Source: Steroidobacteraceae bacterium (GTDB lineage Bacteria; Pseudomonadota; Gammaproteobacteria; Steroidobacterales; Steroidobacteraceae). From it: a DNA stretch of 64,000 nt. The stretch is from the NCBI GenBank assembly GCA_025458905.1, contig JALORN010000012.1, positions 21,610-85,609 of the forward strand, in the 5' to 3' direction. The translations under genes and the position numbers were made by a program. This document shows positions 42,452 through 50,525 of the stretch, piece after piece (the first letter of the stretch is position 1; every line of letters begins with the position of its first letter). The notes under the pieces were generated by a model, which was not told where the DNA came from, searched no databases, and saw nothing but the letters and a program-made list of their open reading frames with translations.

Positions 42452-44557
42452 ATGCGATTCCACCTCCCGCTGCCGCTGCTCGCGCTCGCCGCCGTGGCGA
42501 CGCCACCGCTGCTGCCGTCCGTCGCCGCGGCTCAGTCGGCGACGCCCACCACGCCCGCGGCGCAGAAGAGTGCCTTCACCGCCGAGGACCTGGTGCGACT
42601 GCGGCGTCTCTCCGACCCGCAGGTCTCGCCCGACGGCCGCTGGGTCGCGTTCACGCTGCGCGAGACCGACGTGGACGCGAACCGCGGCCGCACCGACGTC
42701 TGGCTGCTCGAGATCGGCGCCAAGGCGCCGCTCGCGCGTCGCCTGACGCAGAGTCCGGCGGCGGATTCCTCGCCGCGCTGGGCCCCGGACGGCCGCAGCC
42801 TGTTCTTCCTCTCGACCCGCTCGGGCTCCTCGCAGGTCTGGCGCTTGCCGCTCGCGGGCGGCGAGGCGCTGCAGGTCACCGACTACCCGCTCGACGTCGG
42901 CACGCTCAAGGTCTCGCCGCGCGGCGACCGCCTGGCCGTCACGCTCGAGGTGTTCCCGGACTGCGCCGAGCTCGCCTGCAGTGCCGGTCGGCTCGAGGCG
43001 CGCAAGAAGGACAAGCGCTCAGGGCTCGCCTACGAGCAGCTGTTCGTGCGCCACTGGGACACCTGGGCGGACGGCACGCTCTCGACGCTGTTCACTGCGC
43101 CGCTCGACGCCGACGGCAAGGCGGGCGCCCCGGTCGCCGTGTCGGCCAAGGTCCGGGGACACGTGCCCTCGAAGCCGATGGGCGGGGACGAGGAGTACGA
43201 GTTCAGCCCCGACGGCACGCGGCTGGTTTTCAGCGCGCGCCTCGCCGACCGGGTCGAGCCTTGGTCCACGAACTTCGACCTCTACGAGGTGCCGGTCGAT
43301 GGCTCGGCCCCCCCGCGCAACCTGACCGGGGACAACGCGGCCTGGGACACGCAGCCGGTGTTCCTCGCCAACGGCGACCTCGCGTGGCTCGCGATGCGGC
43401 GGCCCGGCTTCGAGGCAGATCGCTTCCGCGTGCTGCTGCGCGACGCCCGCAGCGGCACGACGCGGGTACTCGCCGGGGACTGGGACCGCTCCGTGTCGCG
43501 CCTCGGCACGAGCGCCGACCGCCGCCAGCTGCTCGCGACCGCCGACGACCTCGGGCAGGTGGCGCTGTTCTCGCTCGACCCGGCGGGCGGCCGCCCGACG
43601 AAGCTCGTCGGCGAGGGCCAGGTCGCCGAGTACTCGGCCGTGCCGGGTGGCGGCGTCTTGATCGCCTGGGCCTCGCTCGGCGCGCCCGCCGACCTCTACG
43701 TCGCGACGCGCGCCGGCGCCCCGCCGCGCCGGCTGACGACGATCAATGCCGCGATCCTCGAGCAGCGCGCGATGGCGCCCTACGAGCAGTTCAGCTTCCG
43801 CGGCTGGAACGACGAGACGGTATACGGCTACGTGATGAAGCCGCACGGCTGGCAGCCCGGCCGACGCTACCCGATCGCCTTCCTCGTGCACGGCGGCCCG
43901 CAGGTCAGCTTCCAGAACCAGTGGAGCTTCCGCTGGAACGCGCAGGCCTTCGCGGGCCGCGGCTACGCCGTGGTGTTCATCGACTTCCACGGCTCTCCGG
44001 GCTATGGCCAGGCGTTCACCGACTCGATCAGCCAGGACTGGGGCGGCAAGCCGTTCGTCGACCTGCAGAAGGGCTTCGAGGCCGCGGTCGCGAAGTACGA
44101 CTGGCTCGACGGCGATCGTGCCTGCTCGCTCGGTGCCTCCTATGGCGGCTTCATGCAGAACTGGATCGCCGGCAACTGGCCCGACCGCTTCCGGTGCATC
44201 GTCAACCACGCGGGCATCTTCGACACGCGCACGATGTACTACACCACGGAGGAACTGTGGTTCACCGAGTGGGAGAACGGCGGGCCCTACTACGCGAAGC
44301 CGGAGCTGCACGAGAAGTTCAACCCCTCGGCGCACGTCACGAAGTGGAAGACGCCGATGCTGGTGACCCACGGTGTGCTCGACTATCGCGTGCCCTATTC
44401 CCAGGGCCTCGCGACCTTCACGGGGCTGCAGCGCCAGGGCGTCGAGAGCCGCCTGCTGGTGTTCCCCGACGAGAACCACTGGATACAGAAACCGGCCAAC
44501 AGCCTGCAGTGGCACGAGGCCGTGTTCGGGTGGCTCGATGCGCACCTGAAGCGCTGA
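42452..44557 (+). CDS. Secreted S9 family peptidase (prolyl oligopeptidase/DPP-like)
   Basis: A 701-aa exported serine peptidase. Signal peptide 1-28 (LPLLALAAVATPPLLPSVAA). Residues about 45-420 form a beta-propeller with WD/TolB-like blades (SPDGRWVAF, SPRWAPDGRSLFF, FSPDGTRLVF). The alpha/beta-hydrolase domain carries the triad: Ser563 in GASYGGFM, Asp644 in VLDYRVPY, His676 in DENHWI. The HGGPQVSFQNQWSF oxyanion-hole segment is typical of DPP-IV/S9C types. It likely trims peptides in the periplasm. CGGAGCC lies about 8 nt before the ATG; a TACAAT -10 is upstream. Confidence 0.95.
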   Translation: MRFHLPLPLLALAAVATPPLLPSVAAAQSATPTTPAAQKSAFTAEDLVRLRRLSDPQVSPDGRWVAFTLRETDVDANRGRTDVWLLEIGAKAPLARRLTQSPAADSSPRWAPDGRSLFFLSTRSGSSQVWRLPLAGGEALQVTDYPLDVGTLKVSPRGDRLAVTLEVFPDCAELACSAGRLEARKKDKRSGLAYEQLFVRHWDTWADGTLSTLFTAPLDADGKAGAPVAVSAKVRGHVPSKPMGGDEEYEFSPDGTRLVFSARLADRVEPWSTNFDLYEVPVDGSAPPRNLTGDNAAWDTQPVFLANGDLAWLAMRRPGFEADRFRVLLRDARSGTTRVLAGDWDRSVSRLGTSADRRQLLATADDLGQVALFSLDPAGGRPTKLVGEGQVAEYSAVPGGGVLIAWASLGAPADLYVATRAGAPPRRLTTINAAILEQRAMAPYEQFSFRGWNDETVYGYVMKPHGWQPGRRYPIAFLVHGGPQVSFQNQWSFRWNAQAFAGRGYAVVFIDFHGSPGYGQAFTDSISQDWGGKPFVDLQKGFEAAVAKYDWLDGDRACSLGASYGGFMQNWIAGNWPDRFRCIVNHAGIFDTRTMYYTTEELWFTEWENGGPYYAKPELHEKFNPSAHVTKWKTPMLVTHGVLDYRVPYSQGLATFTGLQRQGVESRLLVFPDENHWIQKPANSLQWHEAVFGWLDAHLKR

Positions 44558-44928
44558 CGCCCCCGAAGTTTCTCGATCTCCTCACTCAGGTCGCGCAGGT
44601 AGTCGAGGCCGTTCCATCGACCGCGTGTTTTCCGGCGACAGTTGGTCGCGGGGCGTCATGCACAGGCGCACAGGCGCACAGGCGCACACGCGCAGTCTCG
44701 GACTCCAGCCGGCAAGTCCTGGTGTCCGATTGAGTCTCCTCGACAGCTCGTCCCCGGGGCATGGAACGTACGGCGCTGTTCCATCACCCGCAGCGCCGGC
44801 GAGCACCCGCCGGCGCGCCGGCGCCTCGCTCGACCGTCGGCCACGACTTCGCCCGACGTCGCGCCAGCGCCTCGAGCAGCTCGACCTGGTGCGCCTGTGA
44901 GGACGCCGTTGCACGGAGTTCCTTTGCA
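44558..44928. other. 371-nt intergenic gap after the S9 peptidase
   Basis: No gene is supported. It holds a short tandem repeat at 44661-44692 and a GC-rich, CGCCGGCG-like stretch at about 44795-44830. No clear terminator with a T-run is seen after the S9 stop. Composition is less biased than in genes, so a decayed gene is possible. Confidence 0.55.
44661..44692. repeat. 8-bp tandem repeat CACAGGCG, three perfect copies plus one variant
   Basis: Copies at 44661, 44669 and 44677 are identical; 44685-44692 reads CACACGCG. Repeat number may vary between strains. Confidence 0.8.
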
Positions 44929-45609
44929 TCAGAAGCGGTAGCGCAGGCCGAGCGTCACGGCATTCATGCCGCCCTCCTCGGCGAACAGCCCGAAGGCCTT
45001 GCTGCGATGGTGGATGCGGGTCGAGACGTCCCAGCGCGCATCGGGCGGGCCTACGGTCAGCTCCATCACCCAGTAGACGAGCCACTGCGCGCTCGTGCCC
45101 TCGAGCCTGACCTCGGTCTCGGGCACCTCGGTCGCCCAGGAGAGTCCGAGGCCGAAAGCCGCGGTGGTGCGCAGCCGCTCGCTCCAGGGGAAGCGCTGCC
45201 AGCGCGCGATCACCGGCAGGTTGAACTCCCAGTGCGACTGGTCGCCGAAGTGATGGGTGACCTGGCCCTCCAGTTCCCAGGCGAGCCCGCCGTCGAAGCG
45301 TGTCGCGAACTGCCGCGAGCGCGCGGCCGTGACCAGCCAGGAGTCCGTCAGGCGCGGGCTCCAGGGCTCGGTCACCAGGTCCTGCCAGGTGCGATGGGCC
45401 GAGATGCGGCCGACGTAGAAGGTGACGGCATCGAGCCGCGGTGCCGCCACGGCGGGCGCGCGCGCGCCCGTGGGTGTGGGCATGGACGCGGGCGTGGTCG
45501 GCGCACCCTGCGAGCGCGCGGGCGTGGCTGCAAACGCGAGGCAGCAGGCCACGAGGGCGCCGTACGCCCCGCCCCGCCGCTGCGTCCCTGCATGCCGGCC
45601 CCGGTCCAT
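44929..45609 (-). CDS. Outer-membrane beta-barrel protein, PagL-like (lipid A deacylase fold)
   Basis: A 226-aa exported protein with a signal peptide (GALVACCLAFAATPARSQ, cleavage near residue 35), a short Pro/Ala linker, then alternating strands and a C-terminal LGLRYRF. A final aromatic residue fits an outer-membrane barrel. Near the end RIHHRSKAFGLF followed by GGMN resembles the active-site loop of PagL, H-x-S-N; here Asn is replaced by Lys, so activity is uncertain. Start at ATG 45609; a TTG at 45645 is an alternative. Divergent from the 230-aa unknown gene. Family call is tentative. Confidence 0.6.
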   Translation of the reverse strand: MDRGRHAGTQRRGGAYGALVACCLAFAATPARSQGAPTTPASMPTPTGARAPAVAAPRLDAVTFYVGRISAHRTWQDLVTEPWSPRLTDSWLVTAARSRQFATRFDGGLAWELEGQVTHHFGDQSHWEFNLPVIARWQRFPWSERLRTTAAFGLGLSWATEVPETEVRLEGTSAQWLVYWVMELTVGPPDARWDVSTRIHHRSKAFGLFAEEGGMNAVTLGLRYRF

Positions 45610-45659
45610 CGCGCGAGCCTGACGCAACGTGCAGGCCGCATGCAAGCGGGTGCCGGCCC

Positions 45660-45665
45660 ATACTA
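45660..45665 (-). promoter_or_regulatory. Candidate -10 (TAGTAT) for the PagL-like gene
   Basis: TAGTAT on the minus strand lies about 50 nt before the ATG at 45609. The plus strand of the same site reads ATACTAC and could serve the divergent gene (start 45690). Confidence 0.3.
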
Positions 45666-45689
45666 CTCGCCTCGACCCGGGGGACGCGC

Positions 45690-46382
45690 ATGGGACTCTC
45701 GATCTACACCGGCCGCATCGACCTGACCGAGCCCGACGGGCTGAAGTCGGACTACGAGCGCTTCATCCTGACGGTCAACCCGGACGGCTCGCGCACGCTG
45801 CGCACCGTGACGCGCTCGCCCAAGGGCGACCTGCTGCGCGACGTGAACCAGATGGTGGCCGCGGACTGGCGCCCGATCGAGGTGGTCGGGCGGCTGTTCT
45901 TCAAGAACGAGTTCCAGGGCACGGTGATGCGGCGGGTCATCGGCGACCAGCTCCACTCGTACGTTTGGACGCCGGATGCGCCGATGGACCACGCGGTGCT
46001 CGACGCGCCGCCGCGTATGACGCTCGGCTTCCACCCGATCTTCCACGACGCCTGGAAGATGAGCTACCTCGACCTCTCGCACCACGAGTACCAGGACATC
46101 CTGACGCACACGGTCTCGAACACCTGGAACGGCCGCTCGCTCGGCCACGGCATGAAGATCGAAGGCAAGGTCCGCTACGACGGCACCGAGACGGTCGACG
46201 TGCCGGCTGGCCGCCTCGAGTGCCAGCGCTTCACCTGGCAGACCTCGTTCGGCAAGGAACTGCACGTCTGGCGCCACGGGCCGCACCACGTCTTCGTGAA
46301 GATGGTGGTCGCCACCGGTGACAAGCACGGCTCGGTCTACGAACTGGCCACGCTGGAGGAGAAGACGGTCGAGTGGCCGTGA
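45690..46382 (+). CDS. Hypothetical protein of unknown function
   Basis: A 230-aa cytoplasmic protein starting MGLSIYTGRIDLTEPDG. It is beta-rich, with GTETVDVPAGRLECQRFTW, which resembles the PAG-x3-C/A pattern of DUF3108-like proteins; the resemblance is short. HVWRHGPHHVFVKMV is a His-rich segment late in the sequence. No signal peptide. Codon use is normal for the window. GGGGGAC is 8 nt before the ATG. It overlaps no neighbour and is convergent with the MFS gene (49 nt). Function not recognised. Confidence 0.72.
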   Translation: MGLSIYTGRIDLTEPDGLKSDYERFILTVNPDGSRTLRTVTRSPKGDLLRDVNQMVAADWRPIEVVGRLFFKNEFQGTVMRRVIGDQLHSYVWTPDAPMDHAVLDAPPRMTLGFHPIFHDAWKMSYLDLSHHEYQDILTHTVSNTWNGRSLGHGMKIEGKVRYDGTETVDVPAGRLECQRFTWQTSFGKELHVWRHGPHHVFVKMVVATGDKHGSVYELATLEEKTVEWP

Positions 46383-46431
46383 GCCGGGCCCGCTACGCCG
46401 GCGCCCGCGCGCGACCGCCCGCGCGACCGCC

Positions 46432-47727
46432 TCAGGAGGCGCCGCGTGGCAACGCGCGCGCCGCGACCAGCGTCAGCATCGACGCCGCCACCAGCGTGAC
46501 GCAGCCGACGATCGCCATCGAGCGGCCGACGGCCGCCGGGTCGCCGAAGACGCGCTCGGTCAGGGTCGCGACCGCGAGCGGGCCGAGCGAGCCGCCGATC
46601 ATCGTCATCGAGAACGCGTAGAGCGACACGGCGAAGCCGCGGGCGCCGAGCGGCGTGACCTCCGGCACGACCGAGAGCATGGTCGCGCCGAACACCGCGC
46701 TCGCGAGCGTGACCTCGGCGATCAGCACCACCGCCATCGTCTCCGAGCCGGCGAAGGCGGCGAGCGTGGACGGGATGGCGCACAGCGCCACCGCGGCCGC
46801 GAGCAGCACCTTGCCGCGCGGGCCGGCGCGCCGCGCGACACGATCGACCAGCACCGCCGCGACCAGCGCGCCGAGCGTCGCGCACGCGATCTTGCCGGTG
46901 CCGAGGGCCTTGCCCGCCTCGGACGGGTCGAAGCCGTAGCGGCGCGTGAGCAGCGCCGCGCCCCAGCTGGTCGCCACCGAGACACCCATCGCGAACGCCG
47001 CGAGCGCGCCGTAGAGCGGAAGGAACAGGCGCCGGCGATCGACGAAGAACGCCAGCGTCTCGCGCGTGCCCGGTGGCGCCGCCGTGCCGGCCACCGTGCC
47101 CGCGCGCGCCGGCTCGCGCAGCGGCAGCAGCAGCAGGATCACGAGCAACCCGGACAGGCCGGCGAACAGGAACGCGATCCGCCACGGCGCGAGCCCCTGC
47201 AGCGGCGCGATCGCGTCGAACGCGCCTCGCGGCGCGAGCAGCAGTACGTAGCCGCTGAGCAGCGAGCCGACGCCATAGGCGGTCATGCTGCCGTACATGT
47301 AGACCGCCATCGGCCGGCCGCGCGCGCGCGCCGGGAAGGCATCGCTGATCAGCGTCACCGCGCAGGGCGCGAGCACGGCCTCGCCGATGCCGACGAAGAG
47401 GCGCGACGCGAACATCTGGCCGAAGCCCTGTGCGAGCCCGCCGGCGAAGGTCGCGAGGCTCCACACGGCGATGCCACCGATCAGCAGGCGCCGCCGGTCC
47501 ACGCGGTCGGCGAGCAGCCCCATGGGCAGACCGGCCGACACGTAGAACAGGGCGAACGCGAAGCCGAGCAGCAGCGCCACCTGCAGCTCCGAGATGCCGA
47601 GGTCGGCGCGCACCGGGTCGATCACCAGCGCGAGCATGCCGCGGTCCATCGTCGAGACCACCTGCGCGAGGCACAGGACGAGGACCCAGGCCCAGGCCGA
47701 GCCGGGGACGCGGGCGTCGGCGCTCAC
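46432..47727 (-). CDS. Major facilitator superfamily transporter
   Basis: A 431-aa, 12-helix MFS protein. The Asp-Arg in VVSTMDRGMLALVIDP (TM1), the loop 2-3 motif PMGLLADRVDRRRLL and the TM4-5 motif SDAFPARARGRPMAVYMYGS match sialate/hexuronate-like or general anion:proton families (possibly ACS). Start is a GTG at 47727 (VSADARV), 46 nt after the CpcT-like gene stop. It could export or import a product of the upstream ATP-grasp gene (inference). Substrate not predictable. Confidence 0.9.
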   Translation of the reverse strand: MSADARVPGSAWAWVLVLCLAQVVSTMDRGMLALVIDPVRADLGISELQVALLLGFAFALFYVSAGLPMGLLADRVDRRRLLIGGIAVWSLATFAGGLAQGFGQMFASRLFVGIGEAVLAPCAVTLISDAFPARARGRPMAVYMYGSMTAYGVGSLLSGYVLLLAPRGAFDAIAPLQGLAPWRIAFLFAGLSGLLVILLLLPLREPARAGTVAGTAAPPGTRETLAFFVDRRRLFLPLYGALAAFAMGVSVATSWGAALLTRRYGFDPSEAGKALGTGKIACATLGALVAAVLVDRVARRAGPRGKVLLAAAVALCAIPSTLAAFAGSETMAVVLIAEVTLASAVFGATMLSVVPEVTPLGARGFAVSLYAFSMTMIGGSLGPLAVATLTERVFGDPAAVGRSMAIVGCVTLVAASMLTLVAARALPRGAS

Positions 47728-47773
47728 GGCGCTTCGCGGCGCGGCGCCCGGCCCGCCCGGATGCGGGCCACGT

Positions 47774-48406
47774 TCAGCGCCGCCGCTGGAACCGCAGTTC
47801 CGGCTCGCCTAGGGTGAGTCCCGCGGGCGTGAGCTCGGCGCGGGAGAGGCCCGCGCACGGGCCCGCCACCGGCGCGCGCGCCGCGAACGCCTGGGTGGCC
47901 AGCGTCCACTCGAGCACGCAGCTGCCGGCCAGCGGCCCGACGTCCTGGCCCATCAGGCCCTTGAAGAGGTCGGTGTTGAGGTGGCCGTCGCGCCAGCGCA
48001 CCGGCTCGGCGAAGCCATAGACCCGCTGCACGATCTTCTTCTCGGCGCCAAGCTGGAACACGAACAGCCGCTGCGACAGCACGCGCCGCGGGTCGCCCCA
48101 GGCGTTCTCCTGCACGTAGAACACGTGGTCGGAGAGGAACGGCGCATAGATCGGCGCGACGTTCAGCTCGAGCGCGAGCTCCGCGCCCGCGCTGTCCGAC
48201 TGCACCTGCGCGCGGTTGTCGTAGCGCCCGGGCAGCAGCACGGCGAGCTGGCGCAGCTCCGCCTCGCGCAGCTTCACGTCGTTGGTGCAGCCGGCGAGCA
48301 CCGCCGCGCAGGCGGCGAGCAGCAGCGCGCCGGCGGCGCGCCACGCCGGGACGCGTCGCGTGGCCAGGTGCCGCCCGGCGATGGATCGTCGTGTCGTCTC
48401 AGCCAT
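47774..48406 (-). CDS. CpcT/CpeT-like (DUF1001) lipoprotein
   Basis: A 210-aa lipoprotein with signal peptide and lipobox LAGC (Cys40). The mature part reads LAVLLPGRYDNRAQ, FYVQENAWGDPRRVLSQRLFVFQL, and QRVYGFAEPVRWRDG, the core pattern of CpcT/CpeT (chromophore lyase) proteins. In organisms without phycobilisomes, such lipoproteins have no established role, so a bilin lyase should not be assumed. Its ATG overlaps the end of the ATP-grasp gene by 8 nt. It is the third member of a four-gene minus-strand run. Confidence 0.85.
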   Translation of the reverse strand: MAETTRRSIAGRHLATRRVPAWRAAGALLLAACAAVLAGCTNDVKLREAELRQLAVLLPGRYDNRAQVQSDSAGAELALELNVAPIYAPFLSDHVFYVQENAWGDPRRVLSQRLFVFQLGAEKKIVQRVYGFAEPVRWRDGHLNTDLFKGLMGQDVGPLAGSCVLEWTLATQAFAARAPVAGPCAGLSRAELTPAGLTLGEPELRFQRRR

Positions 48407-49433
48407 AGTCCGCCCGCCATTCGGCCTTGTAGTCGCAGCCGAGCTTGATGATGCGCGCCAGCAGCTCGTCGTAGCCGATGCCTGCGGCGAGCGCCGACTG
48501 CGCGAAGTCCTCGGCCGAGGCGACGTTGGGGTTGGCGTTCGCCTCGAGCACGTACACCTGGCCGGTCGCGCTGACGCGGAAGTCCATGCGCGCATAGCCC
48601 GAGAGCCCGAGCGCGCGGTAGATGCGCCGCGACATCCGGTCGAGCTGCGCCAGCACCGCGGGCGACAGCTCGTGCGCCGCCTCGGTCGTGATGCCGTACT
48701 TCTCCTGGTAGCGCCGGTCCCACTTGACCTTGCGCGTGGCGATCGCCGGCAGCGACTCGGGCATCGAGCCGAACTTCATCTGCCACACCGGCAGCCGGCG
48801 CAGGCGCTCGTTGCCGAGCACGCCGACGTACAGTTCCTGCCCCTCGATGTACTCCTCGACCAGCGCGTCGGAGCCGATCTGCTCGTGCACGAACTCGACA
48901 CGCTCGCGCAGCCGCTGCGGATCCTCGACGACCGAAGCCTGGGCGATGCCGAGCGAGGCGTCCTCGCTGGTGGACTTCACGAACAGGGGATACCTCAGCT
49001 TGCGCGGCAGCAGCAGCTTGACGCCGCGGCGCAGCACCGCGAACTGCGGCGTCGGGATGCGGTGGTAGGACAGCAGCTGCTTGGAGAGCGGCTTGTCGCG
49101 CGACAGCAGCAGGCCGCGCGGGTTGCAGCCCGTGTACGGCTGCTGCAGCAGCTCGAGGAAGGCGACGACGTGCTGGTCGTAGGTGACGATGCCGTTGAAT
49201 TCCTCGAGCAGGTTGAACACCACGTCGGGCTTCCAGTCGCCGATCGCGGCGCGCAGCTCGGTCAGGCTGTCGAGCACGCCGAGGCAGCGCACCTCGTGGC
49301 CCATCGCACGGAGCGTCGAAATGACGTCGTACTCGGTGCGCCACTCGTCGATCTGCTTGTCGGTGAACCCTTCGAGGCTGTCGGGGGGCACGAGGCTCGC
49401 GTGGACCACGACGAGCGTTCGAAGCTTCTTCAT
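48399..49433 (-). CDS. ATP-grasp ligase, D-Ala-D-Ala ligase-like
   Basis: A 344-aa ATP-grasp enzyme (acid + amine + ATP ligase). Preceding domain is Rossmann-like (TLVVVHASLVPPDS; DVVFNLLEEFNGI), as in Ddl. The ATP-grasp core has PLFVKSTSEDASLGIAQ, VEEYIEGQELYVGVLG, and at the end YARMDFRVSATGQVYVLEANANPNV with the Mg-binding Glu/Asn. Related proteins ligate amino acids or peptides in natural-product or cell-wall pathways. Start ATG 49433 overlaps the peptidase stop by ATGA. Substrates are unknown; it is unlikely to be the housekeeping Ddl because of its context. Confidence 0.88.
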   Translation of the reverse strand: MKKLRTLVVVHASLVPPDSLEGFTDKQIDEWRTEYDVISTLRAMGHEVRCLGVLDSLTELRAAIGDWKPDVVFNLLEEFNGIVTYDQHVVAFLELLQQPYTGCNPRGLLLSRDKPLSKQLLSYHRIPTPQFAVLRRGVKLLLPRKLRYPLFVKSTSEDASLGIAQASVVEDPQRLRERVEFVHEQIGSDALVEEYIEGQELYVGVLGNERLRRLPVWQMKFGSMPESLPAIATRKVKWDRRYQEKYGITTEAAHELSPAVLAQLDRMSRRIYRALGLSGYARMDFRVSATGQVYVLEANANPNVASAEDFAQSALAAGIGYDELLARIIKLGCDYKAEWRADYG

Positions 49434-50467
49434 AAGGTGAGCTGGGGACTCTCCGCCTGCCGGTACAGGCGCAGCAGGCGTGCGAGCAGCCAGCGGGCGT
49501 TGCGCAGTGCGTCGCGGCGGCTGCCGCGCACGTACAGGCCCAACTTCTCGCTGCGCTCGATCGCCATGCGCAGTATCTGGTAGACACTATACCTCTCGAC
49601 ACCGAGGTCGCGCACCAGAGTTGCGACGAGCCGCGACTTCCCGGCGCGCAGCATCGCGCTCGCGCGCAGCGCGTGCCGTGGCGGTCGCCGCTCGGTGAAC
49701 ACGCGCTTCAGCAGGTCGTCGGACGCGCTGCGCCGCCAGCGCACGCGCTGCGCGAGCCTGCGACGATAATGCTCGGCCAGCGTCATGGTGTTGGTCGAGG
49801 CAGGCTCGATCCGGGTGCGCGCGCGCACCTTCGGCGGCGTGCCGCGCACCTCGGCGAGCAGCTCGTCGACGACCTCGATCTTGTGCAGCGCCGGCCAGCC
49901 GGCGTAGTGCCGCCGCCAGGCCGAGCGCGGCGTGAGCCACACGGCGAAGGTCTCGGCGAAGTCCTCGGTCGGGTGCGCCTGTGCGTACCAGCCGCCGAGG
50001 TGGTGCACGTAGCGGCGGCTGCCGGGGCGCGCGCGATAGCGGTCCGGGTACGGCAGCGAGGCCGGGCCGAACACGTCGCGCCAGCGCCGGCGCCGGCGCA
50101 GCCGATAGGCAGTGTCGAGCGCGTGCCCAGCCTCGTGCCGCAGGATGCGCATCAGCCACTTGCTGTTGCCACCCTCGACCTCGCGCGTCATGCGCCGCTC
50201 GAGCCGCTCGAGGCGCGGGTGCGCGAGGTAGAACGGGATCGCGATGCCCGGCACCCCGTCGGGCGAGAACCATTCCTCGGAGATCCAGACGTGCGGCTTG
50301 AACGCGATCCCGCGCGCATCGAGCTCGGCGTACAGGCGGCGGATCGCGCGCTTCAGCGGCGCACGACGGACCTGCGACAACCCGAGGTCGCAGAAGCGCA
50401 GCTGCAGCAGCTCCTCGTCGGAGAGGCGCGACCAGGCCGGAGAACGCCCCGAAGAACGCGATGCCAC
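49430..50467 (-). CDS. Zinc-binding metallopeptidase family protein
   Basis: A 345-aa protein of the putative zinc-binding metallopeptidase group. HEAGH (111-115) supplies two His ligands, and PTEDFAETFAVWL (167-179) supplies the likely third ligand Glu, in the order seen in this group. The C-terminal 150 residues are basic and helical. There is no signal peptide. Start is a GTG at 50467 with AGGGG about 8 nt upstream. Its stop overlaps the ATP-grasp start (ATGA). Possibly it matures a peptide made with the ATP-grasp protein (inference). Confidence 0.85.
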   Translation of the reverse strand: MASRSSGRSPAWSRLSDEELLQLRFCDLGLSQVRRAPLKRAIRRLYAELDARGIAFKPHVWISEEWFSPDGVPGIAIPFYLAHPRLERLERRMTREVEGGNSKWLMRILRHEAGHALDTAYRLRRRRRWRDVFGPASLPYPDRYRARPGSRRYVHHLGGWYAQAHPTEDFAETFAVWLTPRSAWRRHYAGWPALHKIEVVDELLAEVRGTPPKVRARTRIEPASTNTMTLAEHYRRRLAQRVRWRRSASDDLLKRVFTERRPPRHALRASAMLRAGKSRLVATLVRDLGVERYSVYQILRMAIERSEKLGLYVRGSRRDALRNARWLLARLLRLYRQAESPQLTL

Positions 50468-50525
50468 GTGATACCCCTGACCGCCGCGGTCCCGCGCCCG
50501 GGACCGGGAGAGTTCCGCGCCGAGC

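Noticed and set aside
48399..49433. Assignment of the ATP-grasp gene as housekeeping Ddl
   Set aside because: Operon context with a peptidase, CpcT and MFS genes rather than mur/fts genes, and it has divergent substrate-binding regions.
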